Position numbers and translations under genes: made by a program. The notes beneath the pieces were generated by a model, which worked only from the letters and a program-made list of their open reading frames with translations, had not been told where the DNA came from and made no database searches. A stretch of 64,000 nt of DNA from Gloeomargaritales cyanobacterium VI4D9 (GTDB lineage Bacteria; Cyanobacteriota; Cyanobacteriia; Gloeomargaritales; Gloeomargaritaceae), in NCBI GenBank assembly GCA_927797885.1, contig OV696605.1, forward strand, positions 1,773,157 through 1,837,156, written 5' to 3'. Shown here in pieces: positions 1 to 8,814 of this stretch (position 1 is the stretch's first letter; each line of letters opens with the position of its first letter).

Positions 1-200
1 ACTTCTGCCCGTTCCAAGCCCAAATCTTGTTCGCAGAGCCAGCGGGCGGCTTCCACATCTGAAGCCATCAGCGTGTAAATTTTGGGGGCACTCCGCAAAA
101 ACAGCCACAGAGCCGTTCCATATCCTACCAACAGGAGTACCATCACCCCTTGGGCAGACAGGAGGCTATCGGGCAACCATTCCCAGGCAAACACCATCAT
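1..200 (-). CDS. Membrane protein of unknown function, 3' end cut by window edge
   Basis: A reading frame starts at ATG 200-198 and runs open to base 1, giving 66 codons. Its start overlaps the stop of the upstream RodZ-like gene as ATGA, so the two are probably translationally coupled. After a short acidic stretch there is one hydrophobic segment (about residues 19-35), then a soluble part rich in Ala, Glu and Trp. I do not recognise the family; the C-terminus lies outside the window. Confidence 0.6.
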   Translation of the reverse strand, partial: MMVFAWEWLPDSLLSAQGVMVLLLVGYGTALWLFLRSAPKIYTLMASDVEAARWLCEQDLGLERAE

Positions 201-955
201 GGGGTCGGGGTGGGCAAGGTGGGATTGTCCGGGGTAAGGGTCACTTCCTTGACTTCCCCCGGTTTGCCCAGGGGTTGGGGGGAGCCGTCATTCACCCGGA
301 CTTGCACCGCTCCCGCATTCCCAGCGGCTAAGACCAGGGTTTGCTTGGCGGTCCAAGTCTCAGTTGCCCCTGGGTTCAAAATCCCCTCAAACACCACCTG
401 CCCATCCACCACCACCTGCAACCAGGATTGCCCCGTCAATTCCACTTGCGCCCGTAATTCTGCAGGCTTGGGCGTGACCTGGGGGGAGGGGGAAACCGCT
501 ACGGGGGGCGATGGGCTGGTCGGGGTAACGCTGGTGGGACTGGGTGCCGGTGGAACCGAATTGGACGGGCGTAACACATAGGAGAGCACCGCAATCGCGC
601 CCAAAATCAAGGCAAAGTAGGTGACATAGAGATGGAAGGGTCGCAGGGGTGTGCCCGCCTGTCCCCGCACCGTTGGGGTTTTGGTCAGGGGAGGCGCCAA
701 GTCCAACTCGCTTAAATCCAAGTCCCCCAACTCCAGGAGGGTGGCGTACTGCCGCAAAAATCCCTGCACATAAATGGGTTCCGGCAATTCCGCCACATCC
801 CCTGCCTCCAACGCCCTCAGTAATCGGGTTTGAATCCGGGTACGGGCAGACACCTCCTCCAAGGACATCTGCCGTTCCTCCCGTACCCGTTGTAGGTACT
901 GCCCAATTTCTCGTAAACGTTCCACCTGGGTGGCATTGTAGGCACTCACGGGCAT
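197..955 (-). CDS. RodZ-like protein: helix-turn-helix, one membrane span, periplasmic domain
   Basis: 252 aa. Residues about 15-75 form an Xre-type helix-turn-helix with the SLEEVSARTRIQ pattern and the YVQGFLRQYA stretch typical of RodZ cytoplasmic domains. A hydrophobic span lies near residues 108-127, then a Pro/Ser/Thr-rich linker, then a C-terminal domain (about 165-245) with the SWLQVVVDG pattern of the RodZ C-terminal family (DUF4115). RodZ anchors the MreB cytoskeleton and affects cell shape; whether this copy does so is inferred from architecture. The next gene downstream overlaps it by 4 bp, and an RNA pseudouridine synthase lies 67 bp upstream on the same strand. Confidence 0.85.
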   Translation of the reverse strand: MPVSAYNATQVERLREIGQYLQRVREERQMSLEEVSARTRIQTRLLRALEAGDVAELPEPIYVQGFLRQYATLLELGDLDLSELDLAPPLTKTPTVRGQAGTPLRPFHLYVTYFALILGAIAVLSYVLRPSNSVPPAPSPTSVTPTSPSPPVAVSPSPQVTPKPAELRAQVELTGQSWLQVVVDGQVVFEGILNPGATETWTAKQTLVLAAGNAGAVQVRVNDGSPQPLGKPGEVKEVTLTPDNPTLPTPTP

Positions 956-1022
956 ATCCTGATCACCGTCAATCCCAATGACTTTAACCGTTGCACAAAA
1001 GTTACTTTTAATAGTTTCCAGT

Positions 1023-1745
1023 CTAAAGGATATGGGAGCGCACTGCTTGACAAAACGCCTGTTCCTGGGATGTCAGGGGGCGCAGATGCCCTACGGGTAA
1101 CTTCCCCAATTGGATGTCCCCAATCGCCTGGCGATGCAACCGCAGTACCGGATAGCCCAATTGCGCCGCCACCCGTCGAATTTGCCGATTGCGTCCCTCC
1201 CGCAACTGGATTTCCAAAAGGGTCTGGTGCGCCGTTGTCTGTAAAATTCGCACCTGGGCAGGGAGGGTTTTCTGCCCATCTAAATTCACCCCTGCCCGCC
1301 ACTGCGCCAATACCCTGGGCGGCGGCTGTCCCTGCACCCAAACCTGGTAGGTCTTCCACACCGGATGGCGGGGGTGGGTCAACGCCAGGGTCAGTGCCCC
1401 GTCATTGGTCAACAGCAACGCCCCACTGCTGTCGTAATCCAGGCGACCCACGGGATAGAGCGGGGGCAGGTCAGGGGGCAAGAAATCCCGCACGGTGGGT
1501 CGTCCCTGGGGGTCGGCACAGGTACTCACCACCCCCACCGGTTTGTGGAGCAGGTAGTACCAATGCGCCGGAGCGGGGGGGAGGGGTTGCCCCCGGATGG
1601 TAATTTCATCCACCTGGGGGTCACATTTTTGCCCCAATTGCGCCGGTCGCCCATTCACCCACACCTGCCCGGCTCGGATCAATGCCTCCGCCTGCCGCCG
1701 CGCCGCCACCCCCCGGTGCGCCAGAATTTTCTGCAACCGCTCCAT
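1023..1745 (-). CDS. RsuA/RluB-type pseudouridine synthase
   Basis: 240 aa. An S4 RNA-binding domain (residues about 1-45, beginning MERLQKILAHRG) is followed by a pseudouridine synthase domain. The catalytic aspartate is Asp103 in GRLDYDSSG, and the late motif EGRNRQIRR is present. The family isomerises a specific uridine in 16S or 23S rRNA; the two subfamilies cannot be separated here. It starts 3 bp beyond the stop of the upstream peroxiredoxin gene, so the two probably form an operon. Confidence 0.93.
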   Translation of the reverse strand: MERLQKILAHRGVAARRQAEALIRAGQVWVNGRPAQLGQKCDPQVDEITIRGQPLPPAPAHWYYLLHKPVGVVSTCADPQGRPTVRDFLPPDLPPLYPVGRLDYDSSGALLLTNDGALTLALTHPRHPVWKTYQVWVQGQPPPRVLAQWRAGVNLDGQKTLPAQVRILQTTAHQTLLEIQLREGRNRQIRRVAAQLGYPVLRLHRQAIGDIQLGKLPVGHLRPLTSQEQAFCQAVRSHIL

Positions 1746-1748
1746 CCC

Positions 1749-2189
1749 CTAGTCCAAGCCCAAGTCCAGCAGGATGTCCTGGGCATGGGTCTCGGCTTTG
1801 ACATTGGTGTACACCCGCTCGATCTGCCCCTGGGGGCTAATCACATAGGTGACCCGTTTGCTGTAGCCCCCCCCATCCACGTCGTAGGCTTTGGTAATCG
1901 CCCCGTCCGTATCCACCAGCAGGGGAAAGGGCAGGTTGTACTTTTGGGTGAAGGCTTGATGGGTCGCCTGGTCATCCCGACTCACCCCCAAGACCACCAA
2001 ATCCTTTTCCTGGTAGGTTTCATAACGGTCCCGAAACCCACAGGCTTCCTTGGTACAGCCGGGGGTATCGTCCTTGGGATAAAAGTACAAAATCACCCGC
2101 TTACCCACAAAATCCGCCAGGGAAATGGGGCGGCCTTGGGTATCAACCGTCTGAAAGGCTGGGGCAACCGTACCGGGATTCAACGCCAT
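1749..2189 (-). CDS. bcp: Peroxiredoxin of the BCP/PrxQ type
   Basis: 146 aa from the ATG at 2189; another ATG lies 12 bp upstream, but the internal one gives the usual MALNPGTVAPAF N-terminus. The thioredoxin-fold peroxidase has peroxidatic Cys45 and resolving Cys50 in TPGCTKEAC, the atypical 2-Cys arrangement. It reduces hydrogen and alkyl peroxides using thioredoxin. It is the first gene of a minus-strand run with the pseudouridine synthase and the RodZ-like gene. No divergence from the family is visible. Confidence 0.93.
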   Translation of the reverse strand: MALNPGTVAPAFQTVDTQGRPISLADFVGKRVILYFYPKDDTPGCTKEACGFRDRYETYQEKDLVVLGVSRDDQATHQAFTQKYNLPFPLLVDTDGAITKAYDVDGGGYSKRVTYVISPQGQIERVYTNVKAETHAQDILLDLGLD

Positions 2190-2380
2190 CGCACACCTCA
2201 CGAAATCAGCCAGAGCTATTGTAGCCGTTCCGGGAAAGTCTCCCCCTTGATCCGGCGGTAATGGCGATGGGATTGGGGTTTACCGAAATGTGCCCCCCCT
2301 GGACAATGATTACAATTTTTAATATCCAGGGGAAAGTTAAAATAAATTTAAAGATGCTAATCATCGGCATATAGCACTGG

Positions 2381-2863
2381 ATGTACGACTTTTGTCCTAG
2401 CGATTTTCCCCTGCATGTGGTGCTGGTGGAGCCGCAAATCCCCCCCAATACGGGAAATATCGCCCGCACCTGCGCCGCTACCCGTACCCCCTTGCACCTG
2501 ATTGGCCCCCTGGGATTTGAGTTGAGTGACCGCTATTTGAAACGGGCGGGCTTGGATTACTGGCCCCATGTGATCTGGCGCACCTACCCCAACTGGCAGG
2601 AGTTTGTCCGCAGGAATACCCAGCACCCCAACCGCTGGTTGGCCTTCAGTCCCCGGGGGCAGGTCAGCCTCTGGGAGTTTCAATTTCAACCGGGGGATTG
2701 GCTATTTTTTGGGAGTGAAACAACGGGTCTGCCGGACTTTTGCCTGAATGCCTGTCATACACAACTGCGGATTCCCATGCGGGAAACGGGGGTGCGAAGT
2801 TTGAACCTATCCGTGAGTGTGGCGGTCGGTCTGTTTGAAGCCCAACGGCAGATAGCACAATAA
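2381..2863 (+). CDS. trmL: tRNA (cytidine/uridine-34 2'-O)-methyltransferase TrmL
   Basis: 160 aa, full length for this small SPOUT methylase. It has the N-terminal VEPQIPPNTGNIARTC motif and the C-terminal knot motifs FGSETTGLP and RSLNLSVSVAVG, which bind S-adenosylmethionine. It methylates the 2'-OH of the wobble nucleotide in leucine tRNAs. It stands alone, about 190 bp from the divergent peroxiredoxin gene. Confidence 0.93.
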   Translation: MYDFCPSDFPLHVVLVEPQIPPNTGNIARTCAATRTPLHLIGPLGFELSDRYLKRAGLDYWPHVIWRTYPNWQEFVRRNTQHPNRWLAFSPRGQVSLWEFQFQPGDWLFFGSETTGLPDFCLNACHTQLRIPMRETGVRSLNLSVSVAVGLFEAQRQIAQ

Positions 2864-3010
2864 GTGACTTTTCGTATGTTTTCCTAGATACATATAAGTT
2901 TTAGTTAATCATTTTTTTGGACTCATACGGTGACATCGCCCTTGGCAGTCATAACGATTTATCATCAGGGGTTTACGCTGGCCTGGGCGGACGGGCTAAA
3001 TACTGGACTA

Positions 3011-3109
3011 GAGCGTTGCTGGTTTGGTTCCAGTTCGCCATGAGTGGTTGAGGGGTGATTCGGGTGTTGGGTACCACCGGCACACGGGAAGCCCTGGCTA
3101 AGTTCGCTC
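3011..3109 (+). promoter_or_regulatory. Possible c-di-AMP (ydaO-type) riboswitch leader of the LysM/M23 gene
   Basis: A 99-nt leader bounded by complementary GAGCG (3011-3015) and CGCTC (3105-3109) ends 45 nt before the start codon. It contains GGTTGAGGGGTGATTC at about 3054-3061 onward and GGCTAAGTTCGC near its 3' end. These resemble the GGGGUGAAUC and CAGCUAACCUCG elements of ydaO-class RNAs. That class is known upstream of cell-wall hydrolase genes, including in cyanobacteria. The match is from memory and imperfect, and the element is shorter than typical, so this is a candidate only. Confidence 0.42.
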
Positions 3110-3154
3110 CTTGTGTTTTGTGTTTTCCTCACACCCGTTTATAGGAGGTGACTC

Positions 3155-4609
3155 TTGCAACAGCACGATTTTGCCAGCTTTGATTGGCGGCCCGTACAAG
3201 TGTCCCAGCAATTGTCCAATTTGGCCGTTGCTCAGGTTTCCCGTCCTAGCCCAGTTCGTCCGGTAATGACCGGGTTGGTTGCCGTCGGTGCCCTCGCTAC
3301 AGTGGGTCAGGGGGTAGCCGTGGCGAATCCCGCCGTAGCCCCGGGGATGCCTGCTTCCCACCAGGAAGGCGCGGTGGCGGCGGTGCCGGATGCTTTGGTG
3401 GTGGAACACCGGGTGCGGGCGGGGGAAACCCTGTGGCAGTTGTCCCATCTCTACCAGGTGACGGTGGAAGAAATTGCCCAGTTGAATGGGTTGCGCCCGG
3501 AGCAGGTCTTGGCGGTGGGGCAGGTGTTGAAAATTCCCCCCCGTTCCCCGGAGGCGGTTCCCAATCGGGTTGAGAATTTATTGGCACGGGTGCGGCAACA
3601 GGCATTGATCCGGGAAGGTCGTTTGCCTGCGGATGCGGCGGCGATGATGGCACCTCCCAGTTTGGTGGAGCATGGGGCGCAGGAGGTTTCCCCCAAACAG
3701 GCGGAGCAGTACCAAGTACAACCTGGGGATACCCTGACCGCTATTGCCCGACGGTTCCGGGTGCCCTTGGAGGAATTGGTGCGGCTGAACCGTTTGACCA
3801 ATCCAGATTTGTTGTACGTGGGGCAAACCCTACGGGTGCCGGGGATGACCAAGGAAAGCCCTGCCCGTGACCTGGCGCAACGCCCCGTTCCCCAGGTGTT
3901 GGCTCGCTTGACGGCTCCCCGGTTGCCAGCGATGAAACCCCCAACCCCCCAACCCCAATCCCTGCGGGCACCGGGAATTGACTTGCCGCCGGTGCCGGTA
4001 AATCCCCTCCTGGGAACGGATGCCCTGGGGGAATTGGGCACGGCTCCCCCGGTGAATACGGATCAATTGCGCCGCAATCCAGGGGTGCAAAACTTGGCGG
4101 CCATCCTGCCCAACGTTTTTCCCCCGACCTTGAATGAGGGCAGTGCCAGTAATGCTAATATTCAGGCTCTCAGCCTGCCGCCAATGGGGGATGCGGAGAC
4201 GTTTCTACCCAAAGACCCCACCTTCTTCAGGGGGTATATCTGGCCAGCCCGGGGGGTACTCACCTCTGGTTTCGGCCCGCGTTGGGGACGGATGCACCAG
4301 GGGATTGACATTGCTGGGCCGGTGGGGACACCCATAGTGGCGGCGGCGGCGGGGACGGTGATTTTTGCGGGCTGGAATTCCGGGGGCTACGGCAACCTGG
4401 TGAAAATCTGGCATGACAACGGCAGTGTCACCTATTACGCCCACAACAGTCGTATCCTGGTGCGGGAAAATCAGCAGGTGGAGCAGGGGCAGCTCATTGC
4501 GGAAATGGGCAGTACGGGCTTTAGCACAGGACCCCACGTCCATTTTGAAATCCGCAAACGGGATCGGGGGCCGGTGAATCCGATGGCGTTTCTCTCCGGG
4601 CAACGCTAG
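3155..4609 (+). CDS. Cell-wall hydrolase with two LysM domains and an M23 peptidase domain
   Basis: 484 aa from TTG at 3155, chosen because a perfect AGGAGGTG lies 4 nt upstream (3143-3150). After a hydrophobic stretch (about residues 38-60) come LysM domains at about 85-128 and 186-229, a Pro-rich linker, and a C-terminal M23 (lysostaphin-like) domain. Zinc ligands are visible as His381 and Asp385 (HQGID) and His463 (HVH), with His430 and His461 also conserved. All catalytic residues are present, so it is probably an active peptidoglycan endopeptidase rather than an inactive NlpD/EnvC activator. It is a single gene with its own terminator and a structured leader. Confidence 0.92.
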   Translation: MQQHDFASFDWRPVQVSQQLSNLAVAQVSRPSPVRPVMTGLVAVGALATVGQGVAVANPAVAPGMPASHQEGAVAAVPDALVVEHRVRAGETLWQLSHLYQVTVEEIAQLNGLRPEQVLAVGQVLKIPPRSPEAVPNRVENLLARVRQQALIREGRLPADAAAMMAPPSLVEHGAQEVSPKQAEQYQVQPGDTLTAIARRFRVPLEELVRLNRLTNPDLLYVGQTLRVPGMTKESPARDLAQRPVPQVLARLTAPRLPAMKPPTPQPQSLRAPGIDLPPVPVNPLLGTDALGELGTAPPVNTDQLRRNPGVQNLAAILPNVFPPTLNEGSASNANIQALSLPPMGDAETFLPKDPTFFRGYIWPARGVLTSGFGPRWGRMHQGIDIAGPVGTPIVAAAAGTVIFAGWNSGGYGNLVKIWHDNGSVTYYAHNSRILVRENQQVEQGQLIAEMGSTGFSTGPHVHFEIRKRDRGPVNPMAFLSGQR

Positions 4610-4640
4610 GGTTGCTCCCCCCAAGTTGTGAGGTGATGGG

Positions 4641-4672
4641 CGGTCATGGGTGGTTCCGTGACCGTTTTTTTT
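4641..4672 (+). terminator. Rho-independent terminator of the LysM/M23 gene
   Basis: CGGTCATGG (4641-4649) pairs with CCGTGACCG (4656-4664), with one G-U wobble, around the loop GTGGTT. Eight T residues follow directly (4665-4672). It lies 31 bp after the stop codon. Confidence 0.85.
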
Positions 4673-4789
4673 GACAGGTATCCCCACCGGACAGGATGCT
4701 TAAAAACCCATAAAATTGAAAAAATTTGTAACATAAGTTAGTTCTCGTTGATTTTTTTGTTGATCATGCGTTTGCTCCCAGGAGGTGCC

Positions 4790-6196
4790 ATGCAGACTAG
4801 GATTTCTCCCCCTTGGCGGGCTTGGGTGCAACGTCGGATATTCCTGGGTTGGGAGCCGACCCCGGAATTGTTGAGCATTTTGCTGGTGTATTTTGTCCAG
4901 GGGGTGATTGGGCTTGCCCGGCTGGCGGTGAGTTTTTTCCTCAAGGATGAATTGGGCTTGTCTCCGGCAACGGTGGCGGCTTTGACTGGGATTGCGGCTT
5001 TGCCCTGGATGGTGAAACCCCTGTTTGGATTTGTCGCTGATGGCCTGCCCCTATGGGGATACCGGCGGCGTTCCTATCTGATCCTGTCAGGAATTTTGGG
5101 GGCAGTGGCCTGGAGTTGGTTAGCCCTGTGGGTACACCGACCCTGGCAGGCGGTGGCGGCGATTACCCTGGCCTCCTTGGCAACGGCGATGGGGGATGTG
5201 ATTGCGGATTCGTTGGTGGTGGAGCGGGTGCGGGGGGCGACGCAAAGTCAGACGGGTTCCCTACAGTCCCTATGTTGGGGGACGAGTGCGGTGGGGGGCT
5301 TGGTGACGGCCTATTTTAGTGGGGCACTGTTGGAACATTTGGGCACCCGGGCGGTGTTTGGAATTACGGCGGTGTTCCCGATACTGGTGAGTGCGGGGGC
5401 GTTTTGGGTGCAGGAACTGCCAGTGACGGAACGGCGGGGGTTCACGGCGGGGATGGTGTCCCAGGTACAGCAGGTGTGGCAGGCGATGAACCAGCGGGCG
5501 ATTTTACTGCCGACGATGTTTTTGTTTCTCTGGCAGGCAACCCCGACTGCGGATACGGCATTTTTCTTTTTTATTACTAATGAATTGCAGTTTCCCCCGG
5601 AATTTTTGGGACGGGTGCGGCTGGTGACCAGTGTGGCGGCCTTGGTGGGGGTGTGGCTGTTCCAGCGGTATTTGCGGGAGGTGCCGATCCGCCGGATGTT
5701 GCTCTGGACAACGGTGCTTTCGAGTGGCTTGGGGTTAACCAGCTTGCTGTTGGTGACCCACACCAATCGCCTGTTGGGGATTCCCGACCGTTGGTTTAGC
5801 CTGGGGGACAGTGCGATTTTGACGGTGATGGGAGAATTGGCGTTTATGCCGGTGCTAGTGTTGGCGGCGCGCCTGTGCCCAGCGGGGATTGAGGCCACCT
5901 TGTTTGCCCTGCTGATGTCGGTGCTGAATCTGGCGGGGGGGGTGGCGCATGAGTTGGGGGCGTTGTTGACCCATCTGCTGGGGATTACGGAAATCCAGTT
6001 TGACCGGCTGTGGCTGTTGATTACTTTGACCAATCTGAGTACCTTGTTGCCGTTGCCGCTCCTGCATTGGCTCCCAGAACATACGGCCAGCAGTACCCCA
6101 GGGGGAAATTTGCCGCCAGCGGTGGTGCCGGATGCGGTGGTGTTGGGGGATTTGGCTCCCGGTTTACATTTCGAGGCGGTGGAAGTGGAGTCTTAA
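4790..6196 (+). CDS. Folate/biopterin (BT1) family transporter
   Basis: 468 aa from ATG 4790, which has AGGAGG 4 nt upstream (4780-4785); earlier in-frame starts lack a ribosome site. The protein is hydrophobic with about 12 predicted spans. It shows the BT1/MFS features GLARLAVSFFLKDELGLSP near the N-terminus and PWMVKPLFGF plus GYRRRSYLILSG in the first loops. Cyanobacterial BT1 members (for example Synechocystis Slr0642) transport folates; the substrate here is inferred from family. It is monocistronic, between a terminator and the AT-rich DUF6155 gene. Confidence 0.87.
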   Translation: MQTRISPPWRAWVQRRIFLGWEPTPELLSILLVYFVQGVIGLARLAVSFFLKDELGLSPATVAALTGIAALPWMVKPLFGFVADGLPLWGYRRRSYLILSGILGAVAWSWLALWVHRPWQAVAAITLASLATAMGDVIADSLVVERVRGATQSQTGSLQSLCWGTSAVGGLVTAYFSGALLEHLGTRAVFGITAVFPILVSAGAFWVQELPVTERRGFTAGMVSQVQQVWQAMNQRAILLPTMFLFLWQATPTADTAFFFFITNELQFPPEFLGRVRLVTSVAALVGVWLFQRYLREVPIRRMLLWTTVLSSGLGLTSLLLVTHTNRLLGIPDRWFSLGDSAILTVMGELAFMPVLVLAARLCPAGIEATLFALLMSVLNLAGGVAHELGALLTHLLGITEIQFDRLWLLITLTNLSTLLPLPLLHWLPEHTASSTPGGNLPPAVVPDAVVLGDLAPGLHFEAVEVES

Positions 6197-6286
6197 AAAA
6201 AGATATTTCCCTGCCCCATCCCTCATTAGAATTGAATGCAATTTGCCCAGGAACATTACCCTGAGAGGGTTCAGTTGGTCACAGCA

Positions 6287-6823
6287 CTACCGATGAATGA
6301 ATGCAGAACAATATATATCAGAAAGGGCATCATGAAAACCCCAACCCATATATGCCGTATCTCTTACAATTTTCTCACAACGTGCCTTAAAAATTTCCTG
6401 CATTCTATACTTGACAATCCATGTCACTGCTTTCTCATACATACCTTCCATACTGTCGTAAAAAGCCGCATTAATATCCCCATAGGTATCAGTAAATTTT
6501 ACGCCTTGCTCCACATAAAAAAGCATAATATCTGCTACACCAATGGGAGCTTCAGCAATTTTTTGATAGTCGGTGACTGCTTTTCTGGCAACTGAAAGTC
6601 GGGCTTTTCCAAAACCTCGGTCTGGAAAAAATTCGTGTTCAATAATCTTTTTATATTTCTCCCTCACTTGGTCAATCTCTTCCGGATAAATTTTGATTTG
6701 GTAGTAATCTTTAACCATATTAAATTTTTGAAAAAGTTCTAATATGTCGCTAATTAGTTCCTCTTTGGAGAGTTGGTTTAAGTATTGCTTCAAAGCCGTG
6801 AGTTTGGGTCTGGGCTGTGCCAT
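6287..6823 (-). CDS. DUF6155 family protein
   Basis: 178 aa, charged and predicted largely helical. It begins MAQPRPKLTALKQYLNQLSK and continues with the EELISDILELFQKF pattern of DUF6155, a family of unknown function. The gene is visibly more AT-rich than its neighbours and is flanked by long non-coding DNA, so it was probably acquired by transfer. No catalytic motif is recognisable. Confidence 0.72.
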   Translation of the reverse strand: MAQPRPKLTALKQYLNQLSKEELISDILELFQKFNMVKDYYQIKIYPEEIDQVREKYKKIIEHEFFPDRGFGKARLSVARKAVTDYQKIAEAPIGVADIMLFYVEQGVKFTDTYGDINAAFYDSMEGMYEKAVTWIVKYRMQEIFKARCEKIVRDTAYMGWGFHDALSDIYCSAFIHR

Positions 6824-7188
6824 CTTGGTTAAGCAAGTTATCTTAATATGATGAAATAACTAGGGTTCCAAAGGATATAGAAAGGATAGCAGATAGTTGG
6901 CATGACAAAGGGATTTAGTAAAAGATGTTTTAGAAAATTGACGTAGCAACTCAGCAATCCCTATTCAAAGTCAAACTGGGATTAGGGTGGTCGTTCCAAA
7001 AGCATTCCAGCATACCCCGATGATGGGCACTAGAGTTACAGTCTATTAAGAGGGCAAGGGATACGGTTATCAACCCACTTTGCTATAACCTCACTAAGGC
7101 TCAGCCTTGGAAGCATAATTTTCTGTATCCTTTAATTTCTGAACAGGCTGTAATTCTGAGAGCTTTACCCTCAAGGGGCGTTAAAAAC
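6824..7188. other. Gene-free AT-rich stretch with a divergent R3 repeat
   Basis: No credible coding frame is present on either strand. The distal third (7038-7140) carries a diverged copy of the R3 repeat. The rest may be remnants of the event that brought in the DUF6155 gene, but nothing is recognisable. Confidence 0.4.
7038..7140 (+). repeat. R3 dispersed repeat, divergent copy
   Basis: The two ends match the copies at 11257-11365 (same orientation) and 55915-56028 (inverted): an ACAGTCTATTAAG start, a GGATACGGTT block, and a TGTATCCTTTAATT end. The middle differs but keeps a hairpin, AAGGCTCAGCCTT. Function unknown. Confidence 0.45.
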
Positions 7189-7431
7189 CTAAAAAACCTG
7201 TTCTACCTCGGCAATTTCGGGGATAAATTCCCGTAACCGACGCTCGATCCCCATCCGCAGGGTCATGGTGGAACTGGGGCAGGAACCACAAGCTCCCTGC
7301 AACCGCAGGCGGACAATGGGGCCATCAATTTCTACCAATTCCACATTACCCCCGTCTGCCATCAGGTAGGGGCGCATTTCATCCAGAACTTTCTCTACAT
7401 TGTCAGTCGTCAAGGCTAGGGTTTCGACCAT
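7189..7431 (-). CDS. nfu: NifU-like (Nfu) iron-sulfur cluster scaffold protein
   Basis: 80 aa, the usual size of the cyanobacterial stand-alone NifU C-terminal domain. The cluster-binding CxxC lies in ACGSCPSS, and the family sequence [14 protein letters not shown] is near the N-terminus. Such proteins assemble Fe-S clusters and hand them to photosystem I and other apoproteins. GGAGA precedes ATG 7431. It is divergent from glyA, about 100 bp away. Confidence 0.93.
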   Translation of the reverse strand: MVETLALTTDNVEKVLDEMRPYLMADGGNVELVEIDGPIVRLRLQGACGSCPSSTMTLRMGIERRLREFIPEIAEVEQVF

Positions 7432-7535
7432 GATGTTCTCCGCAGACTTACCAACAAATCAGGCTATCATGGGACAGGGAATGGGTGCCTGTACCTAGCT
7501 TCCAGTGTAACGTGAAATTCCGGTTGGGGGGCAAA

Positions 7536-8810
7536 GTGACGGATCAGTTGGCAATGGCGCAGTTGGCGGCAACGGATGGGGTGGTGGCGGACTTGTTGGC
7601 TCAGGAGTTGCAACGGCAACGGGAACATTTGGAATTGATTGCCAGTGAGAATTTTGCTTCGCCAGCGGTGATGGCGGCGCAGGGGTCGGTGTTGACGAAT
7701 AAATACGCTGAGGGGTTGCCGGGGAAACGGTATTACGGGGGCTGTGGGGTGATTGATGCCCTGGAGCAGTTGGCGATTGACCGGGCGAAAGAACTGTTTC
7801 AGGCGCAACACGCCAATGTGCAACCCCACTCCGGGGCGCAGGCGAATCAGGCGGTGTTTCTGGCTTTGCTCCAGCCGGGGGATACGATTCTGAGCATGGA
7901 TTTGAGTCATGGGGGGCATCTCACCCACGGGTCGCCAGTGAATTTGTCGGGGATGTGGTTCCGGGCGGTGCATTACGGGGTGCATCCTGAGACCCATCGG
8001 TTGGACTACGACCAGATTCGCAAGTTGGCACTGGAACACCGACCCAAGTTGATCATCTGTGGCTATTCGGCGTACCCCCGGCAGATTGATTTTGCTCGCT
8101 TCCGGGCGATTGCGGATGAGGTGGGGGCGTACCTGCTGGCGGATATAGCTCATATTGCCGGGTTGGTGTGTGCGGGTGCCCATCCCAGTCCGCTACCCCA
8201 TTGCCATGTGGTGACGACCACGACCCATAAAACCCTGCGGGGTCCCCGGGGCGGGTTGATTTTGACCAATGACCCGGAGTTGGGCAAAAAGCTGGATAAG
8301 GCGGTGTTTCCGGGGGTGCAGGGGGGACCTTTGGAACACGTGATTGCCGCCAAGGCGGTGGCGTTTGGGGAGGCGTTGCGCCCGGATTTTCGCACCTATA
8401 TTCAGCAGGTGGTACGCAATGCCCAGGCGTTGGCGGAGGGGTTGCAGGCACGGGGGTTCAACCTCATCAGCGGCGGCACGGACAACCATTTGGTGTTGGT
8501 GGATGTGCGTCCGGCGGGGTTGACGGGGAAGGCTGCCGATGCCCTGTTGGGGGAAATCAATGTCACGGTGAACAAAAATACGATTCCTTTTGACCCCCAA
8601 TCCCCGTTTGTAACCAGTGGGATTCGTTTGGGCACGCCAGCGATGACCACCCGGGGGTTCCGGGAAGCGGAATTTGCGGCAGTGGCAGAAATTATTGCTG
8701 ACCGGCTGTATCACCCGGAGGATGCGTCGGGGCGGGAACGGGTGGCGCAGTTGTGCGGGGCATTCCCCCTCTACAGCTATTTGCCGCAACGGGAACCCCT
8801 GCCGGTTTAG
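7536..8810 (+). CDS. glyA: Serine hydroxymethyltransferase
   Basis: 424 aa from GTG 7536, chosen because it follows a G-rich stretch at a suitable distance and gives the N-terminal length of other cyanobacterial GlyA proteins; an upstream GTG at 7485 and ATG 7554 are alternatives. The PLP lysine is in [14 protein letters not shown], and the [11 protein letters not shown] and [14 protein letters not shown] motifs are intact. It interconverts serine and glycine with tetrahydrofolate, as in photorespiration and one-carbon supply. The next gene starts 4 bp after its stop, indicating a glyA-wecA-bvdR operon. Confidence 0.96.
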   Translation: MTDQLAMAQLAATDGVVADLLAQELQRQREHLELIASENFASPAVMAAQGSVLTNKYAEGLPGKRYYGGCGVIDALEQLAIDRAKELFQAQHANVQPHSGAQANQAVFLALLQPGDTILSMDLSHGGHLTHGSPVNLSGMWFRAVHYGVHPETHRLDYDQIRKLALEHRPKLIICGYSAYPRQIDFARFRAIADEVGAYLLADIAHIAGLVCAGAHPSPLPHCHVVTTTTHKTLRGPRGGLILTNDPELGKKLDKAVFPGVQGGPLEHVIAAKAVAFGEALRPDFRTYIQQVVRNAQALAEGLQARGFNLISGGTDNHLVLVDVRPAGLTGKAADALLGEINVTVNKNTIPFDPQSPFVTSGIRLGTPAMTTRGFREAEFAAVAEIIADRLYHPEDASGRERVAQLCGAFPLYSYLPQREPLPV

Positions 8811-8814
8811 ACGG

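Noticed and set aside
1365-2261. 298-codon plus-strand frame over the rsuA-type gene and bcp
   Set aside because: It spans two genuine genes on the other strand and shows no protein-family features.
8193-8789. 198-codon minus-strand frame inside glyA
   Set aside because: Antisense to a conserved enzyme gene, with no family pattern or ribosome site.
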